Shown here: positions 1 through 12,500 of the stretch, piece after piece | How positions within the stretch are numbered: position 1 is the stretch's first letter | How the letters are laid out: every line of letters begins with the position of its first letter | Source of the DNA: Candidatus Altimarinota bacterium | GTDB taxonomy: Bacteria > Patescibacteriota > Gracilibacteria > UM-FILTER-43-11 | DNA: 13,960 nucleotides | Assembly: GCA_029934675.1 (NCBI GenBank) | Contig: JAOZLT010000013.1 | Coordinates: 1-13,960 of the forward strand | Direction: 5' to 3' | Notes under the pieces: model-generated | Databases searched by the model: none | Told to the model about the DNA's origin: nothing | What the model saw: the letters and a program-made list of their open reading frames with translations, nothing else | Program-made: the position numbers and the translations under genes

Positions 1-1
1 G

Positions 2-175
2 ACATACAAATCCGAAAGTAATAATAGAGAAAAAGGAGTTTTTACTCTAATAATCTATCTGCGAAATCCATACAATCCTTTAATCCAGAAAATCCAGGTT
101 CAGACAATTAAAATAGGCTGTTTTTTATCATTAGAAAATGATTTACTTCTTAGCTTAAAGGTTAGAGAATTCTAA
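2..175 (+). CDS. Possible 3' end of an upstream gene (partial, uncertain)
   Basis: A frame without stops runs from the window edge to a TAA at 173-175, about 57 codons, with no start inside the window. The translation alternates hydrophobic and polar residues and ends in LSLKVREF. I recognise no family. In DNA this AT-rich, an open stretch of this length can occur by chance in one of six frames, so this is only a candidate C-terminus. If it is real, the terminator-like hairpin at 377-414 lies too far away to be an obvious terminator for it. Confidence 0.2.
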   Translation, partial: TYKSESNNREKGVFTLIIYLRNPYNPLIQKIQVQTIKIGCFLSLENDLLLSLKVREF

Positions 176-225
176 TTGATTAAAATTTATTCAAGGAAAA
201 AAACTCCTGATCCATTACTTTGCTT

Positions 226-291
226 GCGGAGGGACACGCGAAGTGTAGGGCTCTGATCGGAGCCAATTCTTGTCCGATTACCACTAGCTCC
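226..291. other. GC-rich intergenic island with competing hairpins
   Basis: This island is clearly richer in G and C than the AT-rich bases around it and has no coding frame. Visible pairings are ACAC (234-237) with GTGT (243-246), GGCTC (249-253) with GAGCC (260-264), TGATCGGA (254-261) with TCCGATTA (273-280, one G-U pair), GGACA (232-236) with TGTCC (271-275), and GGAG (228-231) with CTCC (288-291). Several share bases and exclude one another. It may be a small structured RNA, a protein-binding site or a dispersed repeat, on either strand. No T-loop or anticodon-loop pattern of a tRNA is present. Confidence 0.3.
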
Positions 292-314
292 AAACAGAAC
301 CTAAAGCCAGTTGT

Positions 315-344
315 TTGTAACTAGCCCAAATAACTTAATATAAT
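315..344 (+). promoter_or_regulatory. Putative sigma70-type promoter for the giant surface-protein gene
   Basis: A -35-like TTGTAA (315-320) is followed after 18 bases by a perfect TATAAT (339-344). This would start transcription near 351, upstream of the hairpin at 377-414 and of the open frame of the giant gene. A second TATAAT lies at 354-359 but has no convincing -35 partner. The surroundings are very AT-rich, so chance matches are likely. Spacing and orientation make this the best candidate promoter in the window. Confidence 0.4.
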
Positions 345-376
345 ATTATTATATATAATCCTATCTGATATATAAC

Positions 377-414
377 AAAAACCCAATTTCCCCTTTGGGC
401 TGACGGGGTTTTTT
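377..414 (+). terminator. Terminator-like hairpin with T tract in the leader of the giant gene
   Basis: AAAAACCC (377-384) can pair with GGGTTTTT (406-413), closing a 21-base loop and ending in six T (409-414), the form of a Rho-independent terminator. Inside it, CCCAA (382-386) can instead pair with TTGGG (395-399), and CCCC (390-393) with GGGG (405-408), so at least two exclusive folds exist. It may end transcription of something upstream. If the promoter at 315-344 is used, it could act as an attenuator in the leader of the giant gene. Confidence 0.5.
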
Positions 415-449
415 GGTAAAATCAAAGTCAGCGGATTATCTCTCAAAAA

Positions 450-566
450 ATAAAAATTAAAAGAATAAAAAGATTCATCGCAGGGCTTTTAATATCAGTT
501 ATACTTGGAAACCAGGTGGGAAGTGATATTAATGTGCATATTTTTGCTATACCTAAAGCACATGCT
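450..566 (+). other. Signal-peptide-coding segment reaching upstream of the GTG start
   Basis: The frame of the giant gene is open from base 420 (in-frame TAA at 417-419). From 450 it reads IKIKRIKRF, a basic n-region, then a hydrophobic core FIAGLLISVILG. After a polar stretch comes IPKAHA-S, which fits a signal peptidase I site after residue 17 of the GTG-started protein. No ATG, GTG or TTG occurs in frame before 516, so translation would need a rare start such as ATA (450) or ATT (456 or 435). Starting at GTG 516 would leave only the c-region. The distance from core to cleavage site is long for a standard signal peptide, so an uncleaved membrane anchor is also possible. Confidence 0.6.
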
Positions 567-3500
567 TCAGATGCCGCAATATCAAAACTCATTACCGCAA
601 ATCCAATTGCTAAGGCAATTTCCAGTGTCATATCTTCAACCACTTCAAAGCCTGCACATGCAGAGCTGGGAATAGTTGCGGTTATGGTTGAAAATAAGCT
701 CCTTGATGATAAAACGTCTTACAGCGGTTCGACATTACGTGAGTATGTTTTTGCTTATGCGGAAAATATCCAAAAGCGCTTACCTCACACCCGAGCCATT
801 GTTATGGGTGTAGATTCGAATGAGGACACTTTTAAAATAAGCACCATACTTGAAAAGATGTATTACGAAGGTGTGGATAATGACCTTTTGGACACCAGTA
901 AAATCAATGACGATACTAAGAAAGAAGACGATAATCGTTTAGTTGGCATAGTACTTGTCGGCAATATTCCTCTGCCAATAGTATATGACAGAGATGGCGT
1001 TACTTCCCCCAGTCTTTATCCATACACAGATTTTTACCGCAAGCGGTATATCTACAATCACAACACCGATCGCTTTGAGCTCAATCCTGATGCTCTAAAG
1101 CCAACTCCGGATGTGTGGCATGGAGTAATTGTCCCACCGTCAAAAGATAATCCGACACGAAAGAAGGAATTGGCTGAGTATTTTGATAAAAATAACAAAT
1201 ATTCCAACAATCAAGATGGTTACAGTACATTCAACAAACGTATGTTGTATTACAACTTTCCGGCTGTTGAAAAAAAGCTTAATACTTTTGATTACAGCAA
1301 TTACAAAAGGGCAATGAAATATTTGGAGGAGATAGTTTTTCACAGATTCAACAGGCATCTTCTAAAAGCAATGGTGTCTGATATTTCTGGTGAAATGGCG
1401 CCGGATAAAGCGGAGAAAGATCAAAAGCCTCTTATCGATGACATATCGATTAAGCGCATTACAGGAAGTGGTATTGAGCTTGTCATTAAAAAATTTACAA
1501 AGAATTTTGCTCAATCATTACAGACATATCTTGGTCGTCTGAACTCCAAAATTGCTAAAACAGGAAGGTGGAGCGAAAAGGAATATGACAGTTTTGCCTC
1601 ACTCATCACCATGCGGGATACCTACATGCAAACGATTCTGATGGCAAAGACTATCGAGTTGGAAAAACTGATAGATAAAGAGATTAGTTCAGCACAGGAA
1701 ACAGTAAAAGTGATTACGGGAGTTGCTATTGATTCTGAAGAATCATTTAACTTCTCAAGCTACATAGATGGCACAAAAGTAAGCAGTATGCTTTCAACCA
1801 GTGATGCTGGTTTGTATCGTGGGCAATTGCGTCCAGTTGGCATTAAGGTTGTAGAAAATAACTCAGTCTTAGTCGAAGCCAATCGCCTTTACAATCCTGA
1901 TACTGGCATAATTCCACCGGATGGCGACACTACCAAAATGGAAGAAAGAGCTGAATATAACGAATACGGAGGTTGTGTGGCAAATAATTCAATAAAATAC
2001 GATAACAATGACAAAAATATACACATTGGTCCGAATAGATGTGACCCAACCTCAGCCATAAAACCTGTTTTTGACATAGCCGGATCAAAAGAAAGTGGAT
2101 ATAAGTTATACAGATCTTCAGATACAAATCCCCCAAGCAATTTCAAACTGCCGGATGAGCAATTTTTACTGGAAAACATGAGCTTCTTACCATCCAGCAT
2201 GTCTGCCAAAGGATTATATGCTGACGGTTCGGATTTTAAGAAAAAAGCATATTGTAATTCCAGTTTGCCTGCGGTTTGCAGTGCACCATTAGGAATAGCC
2301 CCAGATACCGACTTGGATGAGACGATAAACAGGCTTTTTAGTAAACTTGTATCAACCGAAGAAATTAAACTCGATATGGCCGATAAGGCAGATGTCGCTC
2401 TTTTAACAGGAGGTAAGACCATCGCACACAAACAGCTAAGCAAAATCCTTCACACATTACTGCCAAAAGGCTTAATTCAGTCACGTAGTTTTAATGATGA
2501 TGGGAATGTTACTGTAAAATTTACAGCTACAACGAAGGATTTAAAAACAATGATTAAGCACGTCGAACCGTCCGACACTACTATTGCATCTGTATGTGAA
2601 TCCCAAGTTACAGAAGCATATCCATCTGACGGCATACGATATGTCGAATTTTACAAAGATAAAAAACGTAGGGTTTATAAATACCCAAATCTTTTCCGCA
2701 TAGAAGGAAATAGTCAAAATGAAATTCTTCAGAATCTTTCCAAGGAAATTTTGAAAAAAGATAAGGAGCTCAACGACTTGCTTGGTTCACAAAAAAATAT
2801 CATCTCTAAATTTTTTACGACAAATGCGGCTTTAGTTGAGCCTATCCAATGGCGACAGCTTGGGGTAGATCAAAAACATCAGTCAATATTCGAAAAATAC
2901 TTGAATCGCGATAGTTTCATGCCAGTACCAGATAGCACAGCCGTACCGCCATCCACTCAGCCAAAAGGGTATGAAGTTGTACATATTTATGCGAAAGGAG
3001 ATGAAGAAAGCTTCCAATTTGCCATAAATCGCTCAAACCTGGATTCAAAAGCACTGATAGATTCAGAACTGGATGCGGCCAAAAAATCCTTAAAAGACAA
3101 AGAAAAGGCTGTTGGTAAAAAAGATGCAACTTCCGACGCTACATCATCCGACACTAAAAGCCTTTATAAATGTGGGCCTAGTGATGGTGTGGAAATCTGG
3201 GAATGGTTTCCAAATTTAATCGGTTGTTGGATACCGAATGAAGTGATTAAGCTTGCAGACCTTGTAACCTTGGATAATTCTTGTGGAGGTGATTTACCTC
3301 AACCGGATGAAGATGCTCTAGATAATTCAGGCGCTGATATATTCTCAAATCCAGAACTAGCCGTTGAAAATCCTGCCAACAAACCAGCAACCTTAAAAGT
3401 AATCATAAATAAAAAGACATTAGTTCAAGGAGAGAAAGTTCCAGTAAAGGTCGAAGTGCTGAATAAAAAAGGCAAAAAAGTCCTTGGTTATATATCAAAT

Positions 3501-6500
3501 CCACTGGAGTTCAAAGTTGTAGACAATAGCCTCGCAGATTTAGACCAAAGCAAGATGAACATCTTTATTGGCGAAGGTAAAATAGACATGAACGCCAAAA
3601 ACAAATCAGGTAAAACAAGTTTAGATATAAAACTTGGTTCATTAACTTCCAAAACTCCCATAAATGTTATTGATGGTATTAAAGTGAAGTTGGCACACAA
3701 AAAAGTAGAAGGTCAGCCTTATTATAACATTACAGCTCAACTTTACGACCTCTCGGATAATGCAGTAACAGATGTAAATACAGATATAAAACTAAGTTCT
3801 GTAAAGCCATCAGACGGCAAATTTGCACCTCCGCTTGTAAGTTTAAAAGATGGCAAAGGGCAATCAAAATTCTTCCCTAATCCTGCAAGCACTAACATAG
3901 CGCTCACAGCAGTTCATTCAGTTTACAAAAGCGATATTTTAACGGTACCTCCAATAGTCAATGAGCCATTCAAAATTGTAATTAGTACTCCCAAAAACCT
4001 CCCAGTTGGTAAAGAAGTAAAAATACCGGTCAAAGTCACTGACATTTACGGAACGACTTCAGTAAAATTCGGCAAATATGATGAAAACTTTAAATGCCAT
4101 AAGGAAACCATAAAAGTAAAAGTCACAAAAAAGATGAGTCAGTACGGTTCGGTTGAGTCGGATACTGTAACAATCAAAAATGGCGTAGGCGAAATTAAGG
4201 TTAAGGTTGGCAAAGAAACAGGTCAGCTCAATCTAATAGCCGAGCACGATAAACTGGCTCCTGGAATGGCTGAGATGCCGATTATTGCAAAAATTTCACA
4301 AGAAGATTGGTCTGAAAATTTCCCACAAGACCTATTCGCCTCATTTGTCGGGTTTCCTGCAGGTAACTTCTTAAAAGAAAATTACTTTGGAGGAGTGCAT
4401 CTGTTTAGCGGAAAAACACAGGCAGTTTACGCCTCCATGTCCGATATCCCAATCCCCCCCACGGTAACCGTGATGCCTAATTATCAGATTAAGTTAGGTG
4501 GAAGTAGTCAGACCGTGGATGTCTCAGATATGACGGACAAAATCAGTTTACAGGTCATTGATAAGAAAACTCTGGAATCTCTGCTAAGCACCACAGTTGA
4601 TTTGGATTTTAATAAAATTGCAGTGTGGGACAGGAATGCAAAACCAGTCTCAGATACAATTTATTACGAGCTGACAAATAGCAATTACACTGTCACTTCG
4701 GCAAATGGTGTAGTGGATATTTTTGATGCGGATGATGAGAAGGTGGTTACATTAAAAAAAGATTCAATCTCTTTCAAAAAGTTTAATCACACGCTTTCTT
4801 TCGAAGATTCATCCAACTTCAATCTGCTGGAACTAGTACTCTCTAATGCTACAGATGAAGTAGCCAGACTTTACCTAAACTTTAAACCCAAAACGCTCAA
4901 AGAAAATGATTTTGTAATTGATTCTGATTACGGCCTACGCAGTCTTTTTTCAGGAAATAGTACAAACGACCCAACAGGTCTTATTCTTTACGACACATCA
5001 GTTGAACCGGAAGAAAGCAAAAGGCCGACAGAGCATTTTGGTTTTGAAAAAGAAAACAAATATATCCTCCGTTTCGGTGGCGGAAGCCCTATAGGCGAAG
5101 CCACCATGTGGAATTTGCCATTCAACTCTGTTTTACTTGGTGACCCAACCATAAAGCTTACAAATCAAATCGCCTCCAGTCTCAACTACGACAACACTGT
5201 CGGCCGTCAGATATATCAGGATGATGAAGAAGGAGATATCGTCGCAATAACAAATTTTGATTTCAATAAAGATAATATTGAAGATATTGCTGTTGTAACG
5301 AAAGATGGTCGTATACGGTTATTCGAAGGGGGGCACACTGATCCTTTGTACCGTGATCGTGGTAATATCGCGTTTCTAGCAGATGGAGTTTTAAGCATTG
5401 CATCATTTGATTTTAAAAACGATGGTTATGATGATTTGGTAGTTGCTACGAAAGCGGGGCGCCTGGCAATTCTTCATAACAACAAAGAAGTTCTAACTCG
5501 TACTAATCAAAAGCTCAAAGTCGGAAAACAGCTTTATCAAATCTCCAAAGCCGATATGGATGCGGACGGTTATCCTGATTTGGTAACTTTGGATAGCCTG
5601 GGTGATATACGAATTTTCTACAATAACAACAATGTCCTTCCGGAAAATGGAGTGTTAATTGGTAATTATGGATTCAGCCTAAAACTTACCGAGAATCTAA
5701 AAAACGATTTGAAAATTCGTTATCCAAATATGCCTGAACCAAAAGATCCAACAGCCGTAACATCATCCGCCGGTAAAGATGCGAAAATTTCCAACATAAC
5801 TCCAACTGCGGATAATCCTTTAGGCATATCAATCACACCTCCAAAAGCCACCGATTTAACCGCGCTTACAAGCTTTCAGACAAAAGACACATCCAAAGAT
5901 ATCAGTGACTCCGCGGCCAAAGCTGCTGTAGACGCTTTTACGAAAGATGCCAAGGCAGTCGCAGAATTAGGAGCTCCTGCTTCTCAAAAAATTCCATGGA
6001 ATGAGAATGGAGAAAGCTCAGTATATTTCGAGTCTTTTTCAAATTTCGAAAAAAATTATCCATTTGGTCAAAATGGATTATCCCTAATTGCCAACAAAAG
6101 TGTAATCAATAAAGATCGTCCGACGGCTAAGAACCTCGACTTAAAAGAAACTCTTAAATACACAATCAAACTTACCGCAAGTAAGGATGTGAAAGATTTT
6201 ATCTTACTGGATACAATCCCAGATTCTCTGACTTTAGATGAGGATAGCGTGGATTGTAAAGATATGGCTTGCAAGGATATGGAAGTTACGGCTAATGGCG
6301 TTCATTTGTTTTTAAGTAAACTAAATCTTAAAGCTAAAAAGACCATTACCATTACTTACGAAGTGGCGGTTAAATATACACCAAGGGCGGCAATTATGAT
6401 CAATAAGCTTGATGGTAAAATTAAACTTAATATGCCAAAAAGTCCAAATCCAGCCGTACCTTTTGATAATTACAAAGATATTCTTGTTTCACCTCCATTT

Positions 6501-9500
6501 AATACTACGGGGCAATTAATAGCTCACTATACAACTACTCCTCGCAAATACAGCATAACTTCAACAAAAAAAGAAGAAGATAAAACTATCGCAGATGCAT
6601 TATCTCAAAATAGTAAATGTATGGATGAGTTGAAAAAGCTCGGTAGCCTCAAAAAAGATGCCAAAGTGGATGCGAGTGCTATGGATAATATGATGAAAGC
6701 TTGTGGGCTTGATAAAGTACAGAAAGATTTGAAAGAATGTAAAATCGATCCAAATGGCGGAAAGCCGACTCCAACTCCAGAACAATGTGCTGCTAATCCA
6801 TCAAAGTGTGCGGCTGATACGCTTCGGGATGTCTCCGACAGTATAAGTAATTTCTTATGTATGGGGGGAGGATGTTTCCCAATGCCATTCAACATGGCCT
6901 TTTTGGCGCCAAAAACAATCCCATTCGCTATGCCACTTTTGGCATTTCCTGCAACACTCATTACTCCAATAGGACCACTGCCTGTGCCGTCGTTCTTTGC
7001 TATGGCACCAACGCCTTTGGGTGCCGCAGAAATTCCGGGGCCCATCATGTCGATGATTCGCCTGTATACAATTCCAACTCTAACAGGTGGTTTGGCTATG
7101 GCATTTTGTTGGGGTCCATTTCCTCCAGGAACTCCAGTACCTCCGCCTCTCATGCCCATCCCTTATCCTCCTCCAATTGGCAACTGTATGACATTTGCAC
7201 TTCCTATGGGTGGATTACCGCAGTGTAAGGCAATTGAAGCAGGGATTACTTCGTTAATGGATGCTGCTAATTCCGTAATAAACGATGCAAATTCTGGTAT
7301 CGCAGCTGTAAATAATGGTGGTAATTTGCCTGCAGAACTTTCTGCTGTTGATTCGACAGAAGGAGGTGCTGGTGGTTTGGAAGTCGGTTTAGCTATAAAT
7401 CTTGGCAATCAGATGAAATTCGAGCCACCAACCAAGACCTTCTCTAACAAGCACATAGGTAGTTACGACTCAATTGGCGGTAAGATTGCAGGTTGGCTTG
7501 ATAAGCAGATGTTGGAAATATTTAACAAATTGCTTAATCTGCCCACAATTCGTTTTATACTACCAGATACAACCAAAATATTCTCCGCTGACTGGGATGA
7601 ATTTGATAAACTTACAACAGCTTGGTGGAACGGTGTTACAGGCTTAGGCAAACAGGCAACTACAGCAGGAACGGGAGCCTTGGGAATGCTAAAAGCAACA
7701 GGAGGTGCTGTTGCTGGTATGGTTAAAGGAGATGCTAATAATATTAAAAATGCAGGTGGTAAATTCCTTGATAATTATACTGCTGTAGAACAAGAGGTTG
7801 TTGCATTTAATCAAAACACAATCGAGGACTTATATGCTGTTGTAAATTCAATTCCTTTCATTAATCTGAACGAGCATTACATAGATTTCAAAATTCCATA
7901 CCTCTCTTACGCACAGATAAATGATGTAATACGTGACTTTGAAGGAGCGAAATTATATTACAAAAAGCAGGCGCAAAAATATAACGATCTTCTCGCAAAA
8001 TATAAAGCCCAATTCACATGTCCCAAAGCAGATAAAAACAAAAAGGAATGTGTAGCAATAAAAATATTGGGCATGTTTACGCTGGATTTGAGCACATTTA
8101 TTAAGAGTATAGAAGATAATATCGATGTCTTCAGGTCTTACATGAACTTTCCTAAGCAGGTTATCATGTTTTTTAACCAGCTCTCACAATATTTAAGCCA
8201 ACTAGCCTGCATTTTAGAAACTTTCGCCAATTTAATAAGTGGGTGGTTAGTCACTATCCAAAATCAAATGATTGGATATGTGGAAGTATTTTATACAATT
8301 ATTGAAATTGTCAAAAACATCAAGAAATTAGTAGATATTTTTACCAACTTTGAAACAAATTGCGATATATGCACAAATGACCGCATGGGTAATTTTGGAT
8401 GGATTATGCTCCTTGGTTTGGTGATTCCGGAAATTCCGATAATCAAGTTCCCAAAATGGCCGGATTTGGTATTCGACTTGTCGGATTTTAAAGCGGAAAT
8501 TAATATCGAATTTCCGACAGTGCATTTTATTGGAGAACCCATAAAATTGCCTCGTATTCCTCGAATTAAATTTCCTGACTTACCAGATCTCACATTGTTA
8601 AAACTCGGACTCCAATTACCTGCCTTACCAGTTTTGCCAAAACTCCCGGATCTACCTAAACTGCCACCATTGCCTGCCGTACCAACGGTTAATTTACCAA
8701 CACTACCACCTCCGCCAAAACTTCCTGATATTGGTGCGAGCTTTGAGGTAATATCAGAACTTTTAGAGATGCTCCTAATGATATGGTGCATGATTAAAAA
8801 AGGATTTAGCCCAGTACCAGAAGGATACTTGGGGGATCATGCGGTACTACTCACAAACCGCCCAGCATATTTAATGCCATTGGATATGCTACAAATTAAA
8901 TTTGGGGATATCGCGGTAGGTGATATGGGATTTGATGAGCTACGAATAGAATCAAAAGTTTATATGAGTCTAAGGCTTAAACTTGTAGCAGAAGGATTGC
9001 AGAAAACAGCAGATGATTGGAACAAAGCAGTACCTACGGATTTCCAGAAACTTATTGATGAATCATTTATTGGAGATATAGCTAAAGGATTAGATAAGTT
9101 TGAAAAATTTGCCGATGAACTTTCCGACGATATCGATAAGTTTTCTGAAGATTTTGCAGATACGATAGAGGATGCTGGCAAATATCATCAGAAGGCACTG
9201 GATATGTTGGGCAAAGAATTGAAAGATGTTGATGATATGTTCCGCGGAGCCGAATCAGATTTACAAGATCTTTCTGATACTGCAACAGATATTATGGGTG
9301 AGGGGACAAAGATAGCAAACCAAGCAATGGTAAATAAGCTTGCTGAATATAATAAATGGGCAGATGGAGTTGATAAAAATATGAGCGAAATAATGAGAAA
9401 GGCTGCTACCGAAGCATGGGTAGAGTGGGTTGGCACAAGCCTAACATTTGGTTTATCGGCTGCTGGAAAAGCCATTAATGAGGTAGATGTTAAAGAATGG

Positions 9501-12500
9501 CTACAAGAACATATTTTCAATCTTGTTGGTAAAGGTATAGATGATGCCATTGCCAAAGGTGTTATGGGTGAATTTGAAGTTGGGAAATTTATAAATAGTT
9601 ACTTACAGCCTAATGCGCCTGAATGGTTGGCAAATATGGGCGATGAATTAAGTAAGAATTTTGATGAACTTAGAGATGATATGAAAAAGACAGGGGATTC
9701 TTTCCGAGATGCTTATATGGATAGTAAACTTAGAACTATGATGTGGTCTGCATGGGCTCAAGATACAACAAGTAATCAAGAGGCCTACATTCCTCAAATA
9801 AACCAAAAACAAAGGTACGAAGTACCTCCGGAACTCAAGGACGCTTTTACCAACAAAATCGAAGGTATGATAGCTGTAATTGATGAAGTTAACAGAAGCG
9901 AGCCAATCGAGTATTCGGTTCTGAAAGAAAAATATGGGGTACCTGATTATCAGTTGCCAATTATACCTACCGCTGTAGATAAAATTCATTCACTACAAAT
10001 CGAATTACTGAAAAAGAGTAAGGAATATGCTGATATGGCTGTGATATCGGAAAATCAGGAAGACCTTTATGCGTTTGTGCAAAATCAATTAGAGCCGCCA
10101 TCTCCTTACAAGCTAGCTAGTTCTAAAAAGAAAACTGTAACAACAAATATTTCAGGTACACCTGATCTGGAAAAGTTGATTGCAAATAAACCGCAAGCCC
10201 CTCCCATCGAATATAAACGGTTACTTGCACAGGCTTCATCAGGAAAAACGGCATCTTCGTCCAGTTCTGTAGGTTCATCTTCTAACAGCTCAAGCGGAGC
10301 TTGTGTGGGAACCTGTCTTATAGACCCAATAACAAATAAATCAATTCAGTTTATTCCATATTTCGACAACCCTGCCATTACCAAGACGGCATTTATCCCA
10401 TCAGGTATTCCGGGTAAGTCACATGTAGTTTATTCAGATGGTCCAGTCCTCTACTTAAAACGCGAACTAACTGTACCACTTAGTACAACAATCAACATTC
10501 CCCCACGCGTTCCGAATATAATTTTTAATTTGGATGATTTCATTACAGCCGGAGGTTCACTTTATCCATATCGGGAAGCGGTTAATATGGTTGCACCATC
10601 ACTTACAGAAAATGGTTCTGCAAGTTTTAATTGGGCAGAAATTACACATCCGGATTTGTATGGTGCAGGTATTGAACTTGAAAGATCTATACTTGGATAT
10701 GATGTGGATAAACAAAAGAACGGTCTCGCAGATATAACAATTGTCCTACTTCCACCGGATTCAAAAGGTAATGCGCCACGTGTAACAATAGATGGTAATG
10801 CAATTTCTTACGGTACTCTTGTAACATCACTTGCAGATAAGAAAGAAGCCAGAAAACGATTTGGCATAGAAACAAAAAGCTTTTATACAAGAGCTAATAA
10901 AGTGCTTTTTGAAACTGTTGGTAATGACAAAAGAAACTTAGGTATAACACTCACTCCTACACGTGCCGTTTATTTCGATAAATTTAGTGGCTCGGGCTAC
11001 AACCTGAATATGGATAACGGATTTCACCACATAAAAGCCACATGGTTTGATAAATACGGAAGAATTGCTAATTACAATCACAACGAACTCCTCTCCCCAC
11101 AAATTTATGTAGATACTGCGGCACCTATAGATATGTCAGGTGAAAAAACATTCAAGTTCCCGATTTATAAAAAGGGAATAATAAATGTTTCCGAAATCTA
11201 TACTGATCTTTCGGAGTCTTATAATTATTATTGGGATACAAATCAGGATGGATTAATGGATGTCACAGGTGCTGAATATGCTATATATCCACAAAAGAAA
11301 CCAAAGAAATTTACAGTGGATCTAATAGCTAGTATAGATTTAAATGATTCGAGCTTTACTCAATACAAGAAAAAAATAAAGATAGAGATTTATGTACCGA
11401 AAATATCATTGGAAGAAGAGCCTCTTATATCGGAAGGTAAGATAAAAGGAACAATGCAACCCGAAGATAAATCGCATAATCTTAAAGATATTCCATTCAG
11501 TTTATTCAGAAAAAGATGGGGTATTTGGAAAAACCTAGGGCTTCTTAAAGCAGGTACAAACGAACAAACTACGCCTCCGTTAAGCGATAAAAACGGATGG
11601 AAAAATAATTATTATGCTTTAAATAAAGATGGAGATTATGAAATTAGCGGATTTACCCACGGGCTTTCAAACGCACTTATCTCCGATGGTTCTCAAAATG
11701 ATGTTGTGCGTGTACATCTAAAAACGGGTCAGATAGAAATGCTTAATAACGATTATGAATTAAAAGTAATTCCTGCTTCATGGCTTTTGCCTACACGGGT
11801 CGCTGTGGTAAAAAAGGCCTTTGATACGGCTCTTTCCAATATTTATTACATAGCGGATAGCAACACGGACGCTGTAATACTGGACACTCCCATTACTCAA
11901 ACCAACCTCTCAACAATTGGTATAACGCTTGGTGACTTAAATACAAGCGATTCGATAACGGCCGAAAATATGCCGGGTTATACAGAAAGTTTTCCTGGTG
12001 GAGCCACAATATTTAATAAAGATACAAAAATAAACATTGCGCTAATAAACAGTGATGGAGCTGTGCGTATGATGTCTACGGGGTATTCGCTTGGGTTTAA
12101 GAACCAAGGGAAATTAACTGAAAAAATCATATTCCAACTTATTGATGACAAAACAAAGAAGCCAGTTTTCGATATATTTGTTGCTGCTAATTTTGATCTG
12201 CTCGTAATAAATCAGGATGAAGTTTGGAACGATTTAAAAACTCAAATTGGCTATCTAAAAAAGAGAATTGGACCAATGTTTGCTTCTTTGTTTGCACAAA
12301 ATAAACCCAACAAAAGTTCGCAAAATTCGACAAAATCTTCCAAACCAAATATCTCAAAACCCACAACTTCAGAAAATCCATTTCAGGATCTTGACTCAGG
12401 TCATCCGAATTACAAAGCCATTCTCGATTTGTACAAGCGTCGAATTGTAGGTGGCTATGGCGACGGTACGTTTAGGCCTGATGCAAAACTTTCACGTGCT

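Noticed and set aside
226..291. A tRNA gene on either strand
   Set aside because: GGAG and CTCC ends and internal hairpins suggest it, but there is no 7-base anticodon loop on a 5-bp stem, no T-loop consensus, and stems compete for the same bases.
1889..2443. A 184-codon open frame on the - strand
   Set aside because: It overlaps the giant gene entirely and its Ser/Leu-rich composition is typical of an antisense shadow.
6605..7159. A 184-codon open frame on the - strand
   Set aside because: It lies wholly opposite the Pro-rich coding segment of the giant gene. Its Gly-rich product is simply the complement of proline codons, and it shows no domain or ribosome site.
8291..8791. A 166-codon - strand frame with Gly-rich repeats
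   Set aside because: It mirrors the Leu-Pro repeat of the + strand gene and has no independent support.
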